64,000 nt of DNA from JAVBQG01 sp031549185 (lineage in GTDB: Bacteria > Synergistota > Synergistia > Synergistales > Synergistaceae): contig JAVBQG010000014.1 in assembly GCA_031549185.1 (NCBI GenBank), forward strand, positions 1 to 64,000, given 5' to 3'. The notes beneath the pieces were generated by a model. That model was not told the DNA's origin, made no database searches, and saw only the letters and a program-made list of their open reading frames with translations. The translations under genes and the position numbers were made by a program. Below are positions 36,008 through 46,249 of this stretch, piece after piece. Every line of letters begins with the position of its first letter. The stretch's first letter is position 1.

Positions 36008-37390
36008 CTAAAGGGCCATGTTCTTGCGCTTGCGCAGCATAATCTGGAGAATCGCGCGCGTCACGACAATGTTGCCGAACATCGCGGTCAACACGCCCAG
36101 GCTGAGCGTTACGGCAAAACCGCGAATGGGGCCCGAACCAAAATAGAAGAGCACCGCGGCAGCGATCAACGTGGTTATATTGGAATCCAAAATAACAATC
36201 AACGCCTTGCGGAAACCGGCGTCCAGGGCCGCCAGGATCGATTTGCCGGAGCGATACTCCTCCCGCATGCGTTCGTATATCAAGATGTTTCCGTCTACCG
36301 CCATACCGATCGTCAGAATGATGCCGCCGATACCGGGCAGAGTCAGCGTCGTGCGCATCAAAATCATGAGCGCCATCAGAATCAGCATTGCAGTACCCAT
36401 CGCCATGTCTGCGGCAATACCCAACATGCCGTAGTAGATCAGCATAAAGACCGCCACCAGGAGGCCGCCGAGAAGCCCGGAGCGCACCCCGGAGCGTACG
36501 GAGTCCTCGCCGAGAGTGGGGCCGACGGAACGGTTTTCCAACACTTCGACCGAAACGGGAAGAGCGCCGGAGCGCAGCATGACAGCGAGGCGGTTCGCTT
36601 CCTCCTCCGTGAAGTTGCCGGTGATCTGCGCCTGTCCGCCGCTGATCTTCGTACGCACTACGGGCGCGGAGATTACGCCGTTGTCGAGAACGATCGCGAT
36701 CTGCTTGTCAAGATTGGCAGCAGTCGCATTTTCGAAGGCAACGGCCCCGTTCTTGTTGAATTCGAGCGAGACGGCTGGTTTGTTGAACTCGTCGTACGTG
36801 ATGCTTGCCTTGACGAGATCCTTGCCTGTGACATAAATCTCGCCCAGGACGTACAGGCGGCCCTCGTCATCTTTGGCTACGAAAAGTTTCGGATCTTTCT
36901 TCGCCTGTTCTTCAATCTCGGCGATACGTTTCAGGGTGCCTTCGTTGAGTGTCTCCCAGTTCTTCTTCGCCTCTTCATAAGCCGCATCACTCGCGTAATT
37001 GCTGCGGTTGACTGCGGGCGGCGCCTCCGGCGCCACGCCCTCCACCTTGCGGAACTCAAGCACCGCGGTACGCCCGATCAACTCCAATGCCGCCTCCGGG
37101 TCGTCTATTCCGGGGAGGTCGACCGCCACGCGGTCCTTTCCCTCGCGCTGAATCTGCGGCTCGGCGATGCCGTATTGGTCGATGCGGTTGCGAAGAACCG
37201 CCAACAGCGTCTCCATGCTTTTATCGGTAAGGGGATTTGTCGCGGTGCCCTTGGCCTGCAGAACAATATGCGCACCGCCCTTGAGATCGAGTCCAAGTTT
37301 CACTTTGTCGCCAATGGGGAAGACGGTCGCAGCCGCCGCCACAATGACCAAAAGTATCAGGCCCAATCTCCACTTGTCTTTTTTCAACAT
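36008..37390 (-). CDS. secD: Protein translocase subunit SecD
   Basis: A 460-residue SecD with LGLDLKGGAHIVLQAKG (first periplasmic segment), the P1 region with LPGIDDPEAALELIG, ARPLSV-like SGALPVSVEVLENRSVGPTLG before the membrane block, and VDGNILIYERMREE in the conserved fourth helix. Length and order are normal for separate SecD and SecF proteins. It is transcribed after yajC. Confidence 0.96.
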   Translation of the reverse strand: MLKKDKWRLGLILLVIVAAAATVFPIGDKVKLGLDLKGGAHIVLQAKGTATNPLTDKSMETLLAVLRNRIDQYGIAEPQIQREGKDRVAVDLPGIDDPEAALELIGRTAVLEFRKVEGVAPEAPPAVNRSNYASDAAYEEAKKNWETLNEGTLKRIAEIEEQAKKDPKLFVAKDDEGRLYVLGEIYVTGKDLVKASITYDEFNKPAVSLEFNKNGAVAFENATAANLDKQIAIVLDNGVISAPVVRTKISGGQAQITGNFTEEEANRLAVMLRSGALPVSVEVLENRSVGPTLGEDSVRSGVRSGLLGGLLVAVFMLIYYGMLGIAADMAMGTAMLILMALMILMRTTLTLPGIGGIILTIGMAVDGNILIYERMREEYRSGKSILAALDAGFRKALIVILDSNITTLIAAAVLFYFGSGPIRGFAVTLSLGVLTAMFGNIVVTRAILQIMLRKRKNMAL

Positions 37391-37429
37391 TCCACACGCC
37401 TCCCGGATCTTCCGCTCGTTTGAAAAACG

Positions 37430-37936
37430 TTAATCTTCTTTTCTGGTTGTTTCGGTATCCTCCGGGGAAGCGACGGTCCCTTCCTCCGGCGAAACGGCGT
37501 CGGCGGACTGATCCATCAGCGCATTCGTCTCCTCACTGGTGACGCCTTCCTCTTCTGACGCGGTTGAAATCTCGCCCTGCTTTTCTTCGGCTGACGACGC
37601 GTCTCTCTTCGGCCTGTCCTTTTTCTTGGGGCGAGGCGCTCTCGCGGCACCCTCCGTCGAAGAGTCGCGGCGAACGGAGATGGAGCTCTTGAGAATGCGT
37701 GCCTTTACACCGTCCGCGAGCTCGATGACATAGGAGTCCTCCAGAATGTCGGTCACCTTACCGAAGAAACCGCCAGCCGTGATGACGGTGTCGCCTCTGC
37801 CGATCGACGACAGCATCTTCTCATGTTGTTGCTGCTTCTTTTTCTGGGGACGGAGAATCAGGAAGTAAAAAATTCCAATGAATAAGACGATCGGGAAAAA
37901 AAGCCCCGCCAATCCACCCTGCTGCTGTCCTCCCAA
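37430..37936 (-). CDS. yajC: Preprotein translocase accessory subunit YajC
   Basis: A 168-residue protein. One transmembrane helix (LFFPIVLFIGIFYFLILRPQ) is followed by the cytoplasmic YajC core (HEKMLSSIGRGDTVITAGG, GKVTDILEDSYVIEL). It has an unusually long, charged, low-complexity tail (KKKDRPKRD, then Glu/Ser-rich) of about 75 residues; typical YajC is about 100 residues. TTG 37936 is the start, with GGAGGGG about seven bases upstream. The gene heads yajC-secD-secF. Confidence 0.93.
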   Translation of the reverse strand: MGGQQQGGLAGLFFPIVLFIGIFYFLILRPQKKKQQQHEKMLSSIGRGDTVITAGGFFGKVTDILEDSYVIELADGVKARILKSSISVRRDSSTEGAARAPRPKKKDRPKRDASSAEEKQGEISTASEEEGVTSEETNALMDQSADAVSPEEGTVASPEDTETTRKED

Positions 37937-38095
37937 AGAGAACCCCTCCCGCGGGCACGAGCCCGAATTTTATTTTTTGTCGACAGTACAACTGCAAACG
38001 ACGGATATTTTATCACGACTTGCGCAATCGGTCATTCCCCGCAATGAAATATCCCCGCAATTTTCGGAAAATCACTCGCCTGCCGGCCCTGCCGC

Positions 38096-38731
38096 TCAGG
38101 CGATACGCTCCTCACGTTGCTTCAGGAAGAAAAGAAGCTTTTCCAGCTCCGCCAGAATGTCCACGCGAAACACGAGGATATTCTCCGGCAAAACCAGCGA
38201 TCCCTGTGTGAACGCCAAAACACCGCGCAGAGTTCCGGACGAGATGGCAAGATCGACGCAACTCTGCGCGGCTCTTGCCGGCACCGCCAGAATGAGCACC
38301 TCGATGTTGCGCTCTCTCATAATCTCCGGCATGTCGCTTACGTTCCAACAACGTACTCCCGCGATCTCCCTGCCGATCTTCGTATCGTCGACGTCGAAAA
38401 GTGCCTCGAAGCGCATCTTCGAATTCCGAAAAGCCGTGTTGCTGAGAAGAGCGGCCCCCAGGTTGCCCACGCCAGCCAGCGCGATATTCCAAACTCTTGG
38501 AGACGAAAGGATCTCCATGATGTGATCGCTGAGTTTGCTCACATGATAGCCGACGCCGCGCTTTCCGATCTCGCCAAAGTAGGAGAGATCCTTGCGAACC
38601 TGACTGGCCTTGAAACCGAGCAGCTCGCCCATCTGATGGGACGATACCACGCGATGCCCCTCTTCTCGAAGTGTTTCGAGCAGTCGGTGATATTGCACCA
38701 ACCTCTCAATTGTCGGTTCTGCAACCTTCAT
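38096..38731 (-). CDS. rex: Redox-sensing transcriptional repressor Rex
   Basis: A 211-residue NADH-sensing repressor. The N-terminal winged helix has VSSHQMGELLGFKASQVRKDLSYFGEIGKRGVGY; only its KDLSYFG and RGVGY motifs need citing as diagnostic. The Rossmann domain has IALAGVGNLGAAL and LFDVDD. High NADH releases it from DNA, derepressing fermentative and respiratory genes. The NADH oxidase and alcohol dehydrogenase in this window are plausible targets, but I did not identify Rex operators. Confidence 0.95.
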   Translation of the reverse strand: MKVAEPTIERLVQYHRLLETLREEGHRVVSSHQMGELLGFKASQVRKDLSYFGEIGKRGVGYHVSKLSDHIMEILSSPRVWNIALAGVGNLGAALLSNTAFRNSKMRFEALFDVDDTKIGREIAGVRCWNVSDMPEIMRERNIEVLILAVPARAAQSCVDLAISSGTLRGVLAFTQGSLVLPENILVFRVDILAELEKLLFFLKQREERIA

Positions 38732-38757
38732 GCACTTCGACTCCTTCCCAAAGACGT

Positions 38758-38791
38758 ACCGGAGCCCCCGTCCAGGGGAAGGGGCTCCGGT
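38758..38791 (-). terminator. Perfect 11-bp hairpin between ridA and rex
   Basis: ACCGGAGCCCC and GGGGCTCCGGT pair perfectly around a 12-base loop. There is no clear T run, so termination efficiency is uncertain. Confidence 0.5.
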
Positions 38792-38803
38792 TGAAAATTC
38801 TGC

Positions 38804-39181
38804 TTATTTGTGTGCGATGACCTCAATCTCGACGAGACCGCCAAGGGGCAACGCCGATACGGCCACGCAGGAACGCGCCGGAGGATCGCTGTCGAAGACC
38901 TTCGCGTACACCTCGTTGACCGACTTGAAGGCGGCCATGTCCGTCAGAAACACCAAGGTCTTCACCACATTCGCAGGCGTAAGTCCCTGCGATTCGAGGA
39001 GCGCCCTCACGTTCTTCAGCGCCTGTTCCGCCTGCGCCGTCACATCCTCCCCCGCCAGCTTACCGGTCGCTGGCACCAGGCCGAGCTGGCCCGAGCAATA
39101 GAGAAACTCCCCCGCCCATACGGCCTGGCTGTAGGGACCGACGGCGGCCGGCGCATTCTGCGTCGAAACGATCTTTTTCAT
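38804..39181 (-). CDS. RidA-family enamine/imine deaminase
   Basis: A 125-residue RidA/YjgF protein: APAAVGPYSQAVWAG, YCSGQLGLVPATG, and CVAVSALPLGGLVEIEVIA with the substrate-binding Arg in PARSCV. The family hydrolyses reactive enamines such as 2-aminoacrylate to keto acids. ATG 39181 is chosen because the protein begins there in the family. It follows eno on the same strand by 19 bases. Confidence 0.93.
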   Translation of the reverse strand: MKKIVSTQNAPAAVGPYSQAVWAGEFLYCSGQLGLVPATGKLAGEDVTAQAEQALKNVRALLESQGLTPANVVKTLVFLTDMAAFKSVNEVYAKVFDSDPPARSCVAVSALPLGGLVEIEVIAHK

Positions 39182-39200
39182 CTGAGATGCCAACCTCCCT

Positions 39201-40481
39201 TTATTTCGCGGTGCGAATGCAGGACATGCCCGCATAGACCGCGTTGTCTCCGAGGATTTCCTCGATCCGGAGCAGTTCGTTGTACTTGGCCACTCTGTCG
39301 ATGCGCGCGAGCGCTCCCGTCTTGATCTGGCCGGTCGCCGTCGCGACACAGAGGTTGGCGATGAAGGAATCCTCCGTCTCGCCGGAACGATGCGATACGA
39401 TGGCGCTGTAGCCCGCTTTTCTCGCCATGGCGATGACTTGGAGAGTTTCGGTCAGCGTTCCGATCTGGTTCAGTTTCACAAGTATAGCATTTGCGATGCC
39501 ATCTTTGATGCCCCGTTCGAAACGAATTGGATTTGTAACGAAAAGATCGTCGCCGACGAGCTGGACTTTGTCCCCCATCTTCTTCGTGAGCATCGCCCAG
39601 CCGTCCCAATCCTCCTCGGACATGCCGTCCTCGATGCTGACGATCGGGTACTTTCTGCAGAGCTCCTCGTAATACCCGCAGAGCTCGTCCGCCTTCATCT
39701 TGCGCCCTTCGCCCGCGAGGTCGTAGACACCGTCCTTGTAGAACTCGGTCGCGGCCACGTCGAGCGCGAGGCTGATCTGCGTGCCCGGCTCGTAGCCGGC
39801 CTCGCTGATCGCCTCCACCAGATACGCGAGCGCTTCGGAATTGGCCTTGAAATTCGGCGCAAAACCGCCCTCGTCGCCCACGCCGGTGGAGTGTCCGGCC
39901 TTCTTCAGGATCCCTTTCAGGGCATGATACGTCTCCGCGCCCATCTGCAGCGCCTCAGAGAAGGAGTTCGCGCCATGCGGCACGATCATGAACTCCTGAA
40001 TGTCGAGGTTGTTGTCCGCGTGCGCGCCACCGTTGACCACGTTCATCAGCGGCGTCGGCAGCAGATAGGGGCCGAGTCCTCCTATATACGCCCAGAGAGA
40101 AAGCCCCTGCGCCTTGGCAGCGGCGCGGGCGACGGCGAGCGAGACACCGAGGATCGCGTTGGCGCCGAGCTTGCCCTTGTTATCCGTGCCGTCCAGCTCG
40201 ATCATGAGTTTGTCGATATCGGCCTGATACGAGGGGTCGTAGCCGATCAGGGCCGGCTCGATGGCCGTGTTGACGTTCTCGACCGCCTTCAATACGCCCT
40301 TGCCGCCGTAGCGCGAGCCTCCGTCGCGCAGCTCGACGGCCTCGAAGGTGCCGGTCGAAGCGCCGCTCGGCACGCTTGCATGCTCCACAATGCCGTTCTC
40401 CAGCCAAACTTCGACTTCTACGGTCGGGTTGCCCCTCGAATCGAGAATCTCGCGCCCATGTACTCCAACGATCTCACTCAT
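39201..40481 (-). CDS. eno: Enolase
   Basis: A 426-residue glycolytic enzyme converting 2-phosphoglycerate to phosphoenolpyruvate. It shows ILDSRGNPTVEVEV at the N-terminus, PSGASTGTFEAVELRDG (mobile loop), VGDDLFVTN (Mg ligand), VKLNQIGTLTE (catalytic Lys) and SHRSGETEDSFIAN. GGAGC lies upstream of ATG 40481. It is between rqcP and ridA on the same strand. Confidence 0.97.
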   Translation of the reverse strand: MSEIVGVHGREILDSRGNPTVEVEVWLENGIVEHASVPSGASTGTFEAVELRDGGSRYGGKGVLKAVENVNTAIEPALIGYDPSYQADIDKLMIELDGTDNKGKLGANAILGVSLAVARAAAKAQGLSLWAYIGGLGPYLLPTPLMNVVNGGAHADNNLDIQEFMIVPHGANSFSEALQMGAETYHALKGILKKAGHSTGVGDEGGFAPNFKANSEALAYLVEAISEAGYEPGTQISLALDVAATEFYKDGVYDLAGEGRKMKADELCGYYEELCRKYPIVSIEDGMSEEDWDGWAMLTKKMGDKVQLVGDDLFVTNPIRFERGIKDGIANAILVKLNQIGTLTETLQVIAMARKAGYSAIVSHRSGETEDSFIANLCVATATGQIKTGALARIDRVAKYNELLRIEEILGDNAVYAGMSCIRTAK

Positions 40482-40497
40482 ACCGGTAACGCTCCTT

Positions 40498-40770
40498 TCA
40501 CCAGGGCCGTTCGTCCTCCGACAAACGCCTCTCTTCGACAACCGACGTGGCCGCTTCGCCGCGCTTGAGCGCGCGCTCGTCGACCACGAGAACTTCCACC
40601 ACCAAAACCCTCCGCGGAAACGCGATTTCGATCCTGTCTCCGACTCGCACCTCCGCCGAGGATTTCACTGTACGCCCTCCCGCCCGCACCGCGCCGATCT
40701 CGATCATCTCCTGCGCGATGGTGCGCCGCTTGACCAGCCGGGAGAGCTTCAAAAATTTATCGATCCGCAT
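40498..40770 (-). CDS. rqcP: S4-domain RNA-binding protein, RqcP-like
   Basis: A 90-residue protein that is almost entirely an S4 domain: MRIDKFLKLSRLVKRRTIA, then GAVRAGGRTVKSSAEVRVGD. This matches RqcP (YabO), which binds stalled 50S subunits and supports alanine tailing with RqcH. A heat-shock Hsp15-like role is the alternative. It lies 16 bases upstream of eno and just after rpoD. Confidence 0.85.
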   Translation of the reverse strand: MRIDKFLKLSRLVKRRTIAQEMIEIGAVRAGGRTVKSSAEVRVGDRIEIAFPRRVLVVEVLVVDERALKRGEAATSVVEERRLSEDERPW

Positions 40771-40779
40771 AATGTGGGA

Positions 40780-41964
<1,185 letters not shown>

Positions 41965-42004
41965 TTTATCCTCCTCCCCTCGGGAACCGAAATCCCCGTA
42001 AACG

Positions 42005-43792
42005 TCATTTTTTGCCTTTCAGGCCTCTGGCCAACTCGGCGTACTCCCTGCGCTCCTCGTCCGTGATCTCGCCGAGCAAATAGCGCTCCCGCAAAAGGTC
42101 GTAGCGCCTGCGTAGCGCCTGCGCGCGAAGTTCGCCCGTCAATTTTCCGATCCGGTCGCCGGTGCGATTCTCCCCCGTCAACCCCTCCCTGGCGAGAATC
42201 GCGTCGCCCCTTGCGATACGGCGGAGACATTCGTCTTCGCCCATCGCCCGCCAGCGACTTTCCAGTTCCAGCGGAGATTCGCCGGAGAGCAGCGCGGCCA
42301 CGACACTGGCCGCCGCCTCGTCCGCAAAGAGAGACAGGTACTCCTGCCTCGGCAGGTTCGCGCGCAATTCCGCATCCTGCCACAACAGGCTGCAAAAGAT
42401 GCACTCGAGGTCCGAGGCAATACCGCCCTCGTTTTGCCCGGTTTCTTCTCCTCCCACTATATATACGCTCTCATCATCGCGAATGCCTTCTTCAGGATTT
42501 ACGGATCTTCTCGTTTGTGTCGATTTTTTTTCACGACGCCTGACGTCGATCTCCCGCTGCAGCTCGTGCGGAAGAACGCCGAAGACCTTTGCGATGTTCG
42601 CGATATGCGGTGACACGTCCAGAAGCGGAAGAGAGGAGAGGCCGTCGAGCAGATCCTCGCGTGCCTTCAACTGCTTTCCCGGCGAGCGGAGGTCCTTTCT
42701 TCTCATATACGCGTGATAGAGGGGCAGCGGCTGTGCTTTTCTCAGGAGCTCGGCGAAGAGCTCCGTTCCTCCCTCGCTCCGCAACACGTCGTCGGGATCC
42801 TTGCCCTCCGGCAGCGAGGCGACGCGAACCTCGACACCCCTGTTCTGCAGGATGTACATGCCGCGCAACGCGGCCTCCTGCCCTGCCGCGTCGGCGTCGT
42901 AGACGATGTAGCAGAGATCGGTGAAACGCTTCATCAAGGCCGCCTGGTCCTCCGTCAGCGCCGTGCCGAGCGACGCGACCGCCTCCGCAAATCCGCTCAT
43001 ATGGGCGCGCAACACGTCCATATAGCCCTCCATCAGAATCATTCTCCCGTTTTCGCGCACTTTTTTCTTCGCCTCGTGCAGAAAATAGAGCAGCTTGCGC
43101 TTGTTGAACAGGTCGCCCTCGGGGCTGTTGACGTACTTCGCTCCGTCTCCGTCGATCAGCCGTCCGCCGAAGCCCGCGATGCGCCCCATCTCGTCGCGCA
43201 CGGGGAAGATCACGCGTCCGCGAAAACGGTCGTACGCCCCGCGGTTGCCGGGCGCCGCGAGCCCCGCGTTCAGGGCGTCGTCCTGCGAGTAGCCAAGCGA
43301 CGTCAGATGATCGAGCATCGCGCTCCACGAGGCCGGCCCCCAGCCGATCTCGAAGCGATCCCACGCGTCCTTCGAAACCTCCCGGCGCGCGAGATACGCG
43401 CGGGCGGCCTCACCCCCGGCGCCGAGCAGGGAGCGCTTGAAAAACGTACTCGCCTCTTCGAGAATGGCGCGGCGATCCACTTTTTCTTTTTGTCTCGGCC
43501 CGCCCGATCCCTTGGAGAGCGTCACACCCGCCCGCGCGGCAAGCAGTTCGAGCGCCTCGCGAAACGACAGCCCCTCCTGCTCCATGACGAACGTGATGAC
43601 GTCTCCGCCCTTGTTGCAGCCGAAGCAGTGAAACGACTGGCGCTCGCGCGAGACGCTGAACGAGGGGGTTTTCTCACGGTGGAAGGGGCAAAGCCCCCAG
43701 AGCGTGTTGCCGGCACGGCGAAGCTGGACGTAATCTCCGATCACATCCGCTATATCGAGCCGTGATTTTACTTCGCGAACATCGTCCGACAT
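42005..43792 (-). CDS. dnaG: DNA primase
   Basis: A 595-residue primase. The N-terminal CHC2 zinc domain is CPFHREKTPSF with CFGC. The catalytic core includes the RepA-like FRGRVIFPVRDE, then TOPRIM acidic residues in ILMEGYMDVL and YDADAAGQEA. The C-terminal 150 residues are a helicase-binding region. ATG 43792 (MSDDVREVK) follows GGAG; an in-frame ATG at 43810 has no ribosome site. It is upstream of rpoD on the same strand. Confidence 0.95.
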   Translation of the reverse strand: MSDDVREVKSRLDIADVIGDYVQLRRAGNTLWGLCPFHREKTPSFSVSRERQSFHCFGCNKGGDVITFVMEQEGLSFREALELLAARAGVTLSKGSGGPRQKEKVDRRAILEEASTFFKRSLLGAGGEAARAYLARREVSKDAWDRFEIGWGPASWSAMLDHLTSLGYSQDDALNAGLAAPGNRGAYDRFRGRVIFPVRDEMGRIAGFGGRLIDGDGAKYVNSPEGDLFNKRKLLYFLHEAKKKVRENGRMILMEGYMDVLRAHMSGFAEAVASLGTALTEDQAALMKRFTDLCYIVYDADAAGQEAALRGMYILQNRGVEVRVASLPEGKDPDDVLRSEGGTELFAELLRKAQPLPLYHAYMRRKDLRSPGKQLKAREDLLDGLSSLPLLDVSPHIANIAKVFGVLPHELQREIDVRRREKKSTQTRRSVNPEEGIRDDESVYIVGGEETGQNEGGIASDLECIFCSLLWQDAELRANLPRQEYLSLFADEAAASVVAALLSGESPLELESRWRAMGEDECLRRIARGDAILAREGLTGENRTGDRIGKLTGELRAQALRRRYDLLRERYLLGEITDEERREYAELARGLKGKK

Positions 43793-43872
43793 GCTGCAGG
43801 TCAACTCCATTTCGGGACTGAACGAATATTTTAGCATGAAAAAATCAAGTCGCGCTCCACACACGCAGACGA

Positions 43873-43906
43873 AAGACCGACGCCGAAAAATTCGGGCGTC
43901 GGTCTT
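43873..43906 (-). terminator. Terminator hairpin after hppA
   Basis: AAGACCGACGCC and GGCGTCGGTCTT form a 12-bp stem; the loop side can also pair (CGAA/TTCG). A short T-rich tract follows on each strand. It lies between the hppA stop and the dnaG start. Confidence 0.75.
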
Positions 43907-43938
43907 CTTGTTTGTTCGTTCTCTAAGAACTTGCGTCG

Positions 43939-45915
43939 TTACACGAACAGCGGCGCGAGCACCAGGGAGACGACGGACATCAGCTTGATGAGGATGTTGA
44001 GACTGGGGCCGGCGGTGTCCTTGAAGGGGTCGCCGACCGTGTCGCCGCAGACGGCCGCAGCGTGCGCGGGAGTGCCCTTGCCGCCGTGGTGGCCTTCCTC
44101 GATGTACTTCTTCGCGTTGTCCCACGCGCCGCCGGAGTTGGACATGAAGATCGCCATCATGACGCCGGTGACGATCGAACCGCCGAGCAGGCCGCCAAGC
44201 GCGGGGGCGCCGAGGAATTTGCCGACGACGACGGGCACGACGACCGCCATCAGGCCGGGGATGACCATCTCCCTGATCGCCGCGGCGGTGGAGATGTCGA
44301 CGCACTTCTCGTACTCGGGGCGCGCCGTTCCCTCCATGATGCCGGGGATCTCCCGGAACTGGCGGCGGACTTCTTCGATCATGCGCTCTGCCGCGCGGCT
44401 GACCGCCTGAATGGAGAGCGCGCTGAAGATGAAGGGCAGAACTCCTCCGATGAAGAGACCGATCATGACCTTCGGGTCCATGAGGTCGATCTTGTCGAGC
44501 TTCGTGGCCGACGCATAGGAGACGAAGAGGGCGAGAGCTGTCAGGGCCGCCGAGCCGATCGCGAGCCCTTTGCCGACGGCCGCCGTCGTGTTGCCGACCG
44601 CGTCGAGCTTATCCGTGATCTGGCGCACTTCCTTCGGAAGGCCCGACATCTCGGCGATGCCGCCCGCATTGTCGCTGATCGGGCCGTAAGCGTCGACCGA
44701 GAGTACCATGCCCGTGATCGACAGCATACCGACCGCTGCGCAGGCGATGCCGTAGAGGCCGCCGAAGTAGAAGCCCGCCATCGTCGCGACGCAGATCATG
44801 ACGACCGGCGCGACGGTGGACTTCATGCCGACCGAGAGGCCGGCGAGAATATTGGTCGCAGTCCCCGTGTTGGAGGCTTCGGCGATCTCCTTGACCGACT
44901 TGTAGTCGGAGGAAGTGTAGATCTCCGTGATCTGCCCGATGATGACGCCGGAGACGACGCCGCCGACCACGGACCAGAAGAGGGAGAGATCGGTGCCGAA
45001 GACCCAGCGGGTGAGGAAGAATGTGCCGACGATCATGAAAGCGCCCGTCGTGTAAAGACCCATGCTGAGGGCCTTTTGCGGGTTGCCGCCGTCCTTCACG
45101 CGCACGAACAGCGTGCCGAGAAGCGCCGCGATGATCCCGGCGGCGGAGAGCAACAGCGGGAACGTCAATCCATCGACGCCGAAGGAGACGACGCCGACCG
45201 CCATGGCGGCCAGGATGGAGTTCACGTACGATTCGAAGAGGTCCGCGCCCATACCGGCGATGTCGCCGACGTTGTCGCCGACGTTGTCCGCGATGACCGC
45301 GGGGTTGCGCGGATCATCCTCCGGAATACCCGCTTCGACCTTGCCGACGAGGTCCGCGCCGACATCGGCGGCCTTGGTGTAGATACCGCCGCCCACGCGC
45401 GCGAAGAGCGCGATGGAGCTGGCGCCGAAACCGAACGCGGTGATCGACTGGGCCTGGTCGAAGTCGAAGATCAAAAACGCGCCCAGAACACCCAGAAGGC
45501 CCACGCCGACGACCGTCATGCCCATGACGCTGCCGCCGCGAAACGCGATGTTAAGCGCCTCGTTCATCCCTTTCAGGGCGGCAAACGCCGTCTTGCCGTT
45601 GGCCTTCGTTGCCACCCGCATTCCGACGTAGCCGGTGAAAGCGCTGCAGAGCGCGCCCGCGACGAAGCACACGGCGCTCGGCACCCCGATGAAGGCTGCC
45701 AACAGACCGCCGACGACGACGACAAAGATGACGAGCGCGCGGTACTCCCTGTAAAGGAAAGCCATCGCCCCGCTCTGGATGATGCCCGAAAGTTCGTTGA
45801 TCCGCTCGTGGTCGACGGTATAGGACGAAATCTTACCCGCCACCACAATCGCGTAGATCAGAGCCACGCCGGCTATCGCGGCGATGATTGCATTTACACT
45901 CCCGAATTGTTCCAT
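43939..45915 (-). CDS. hppA: K+-dependent membrane-bound ion-translocating pyrophosphatase
   Basis: A 658-residue protein with about 16 transmembrane helices. It hydrolyses pyrophosphate to pump H+ and/or Na+ out of the cytoplasm. PPi/Mg-binding motifs are DVGADLVGKVEAGIPEDDP and DNVGDNVGD. GNTTAAVGKG has Ala (not Lys) in the determinant position, placing it in the K+-dependent group, which includes Na+-pumping members. GGGAGG precedes ATG 45915. The 330-base 5' region is gene-free. Confidence 0.94.
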   Translation of the reverse strand: MEQFGSVNAIIAAIAGVALIYAIVVAGKISSYTVDHERINELSGIIQSGAMAFLYREYRALVIFVVVVGGLLAAFIGVPSAVCFVAGALCSAFTGYVGMRVATKANGKTAFAALKGMNEALNIAFRGGSVMGMTVVGVGLLGVLGAFLIFDFDQAQSITAFGFGASSIALFARVGGGIYTKAADVGADLVGKVEAGIPEDDPRNPAVIADNVGDNVGDIAGMGADLFESYVNSILAAMAVGVVSFGVDGLTFPLLLSAAGIIAALLGTLFVRVKDGGNPQKALSMGLYTTGAFMIVGTFFLTRWVFGTDLSLFWSVVGGVVSGVIIGQITEIYTSSDYKSVKEIAEASNTGTATNILAGLSVGMKSTVAPVVMICVATMAGFYFGGLYGIACAAVGMLSITGMVLSVDAYGPISDNAGGIAEMSGLPKEVRQITDKLDAVGNTTAAVGKGLAIGSAALTALALFVSYASATKLDKIDLMDPKVMIGLFIGGVLPFIFSALSIQAVSRAAERMIEEVRRQFREIPGIMEGTARPEYEKCVDISTAAAIREMVIPGLMAVVVPVVVGKFLGAPALGGLLGGSIVTGVMMAIFMSNSGGAWDNAKKYIEEGHHGGKGTPAHAAAVCGDTVGDPFKDTAGPSLNILIKLMSVVSLVLAPLFV

Positions 45916-46249
45916 GGTGATCTCAAATACCTCCCAGTGAAAATTTTAGAAAAGGCCGATACATCGTCGAGGACCTGTAAGGACAAAGATCGCGAACCTT
46001 CGAGATCCCTGTATTTCCAGACGCAGAGAATACCGTTTGGGCGATTTAACCAGCACTTTCCTCATTCGCACGACACATGGCCGTACCGCCACGCCAAACC
46101 TCAGAGTGAGCCCCTCAACCACCTCGCATCGTCATCATTTTTCATAAAGGCGCGCAGACAGAGAAAACCCGGACAGTGATCCTTCGATTGCCGACGGTTG
46201 CTCATTATATTCTATCGAGGAGGAATTGGCTACATTTTTATATCCTTAT
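45916..46249. other. Gene-free stretch upstream of hppA
   Basis: About 330 bases without a credible gene. The only signals seen are the hppA ribosome site and, on the minus strand near 46205-46220, an AT-rich TAGAATATAAT that could be the hppA promoter, which would give a long 5' leader of about 290 bases. I could not assign a riboswitch class. Confidence 0.4.

Noticed and set aside
44062..46179. 705-codon frame antisense to hppA
   Set aside because: Asp/Arg/His-rich shadow of a confident gene.
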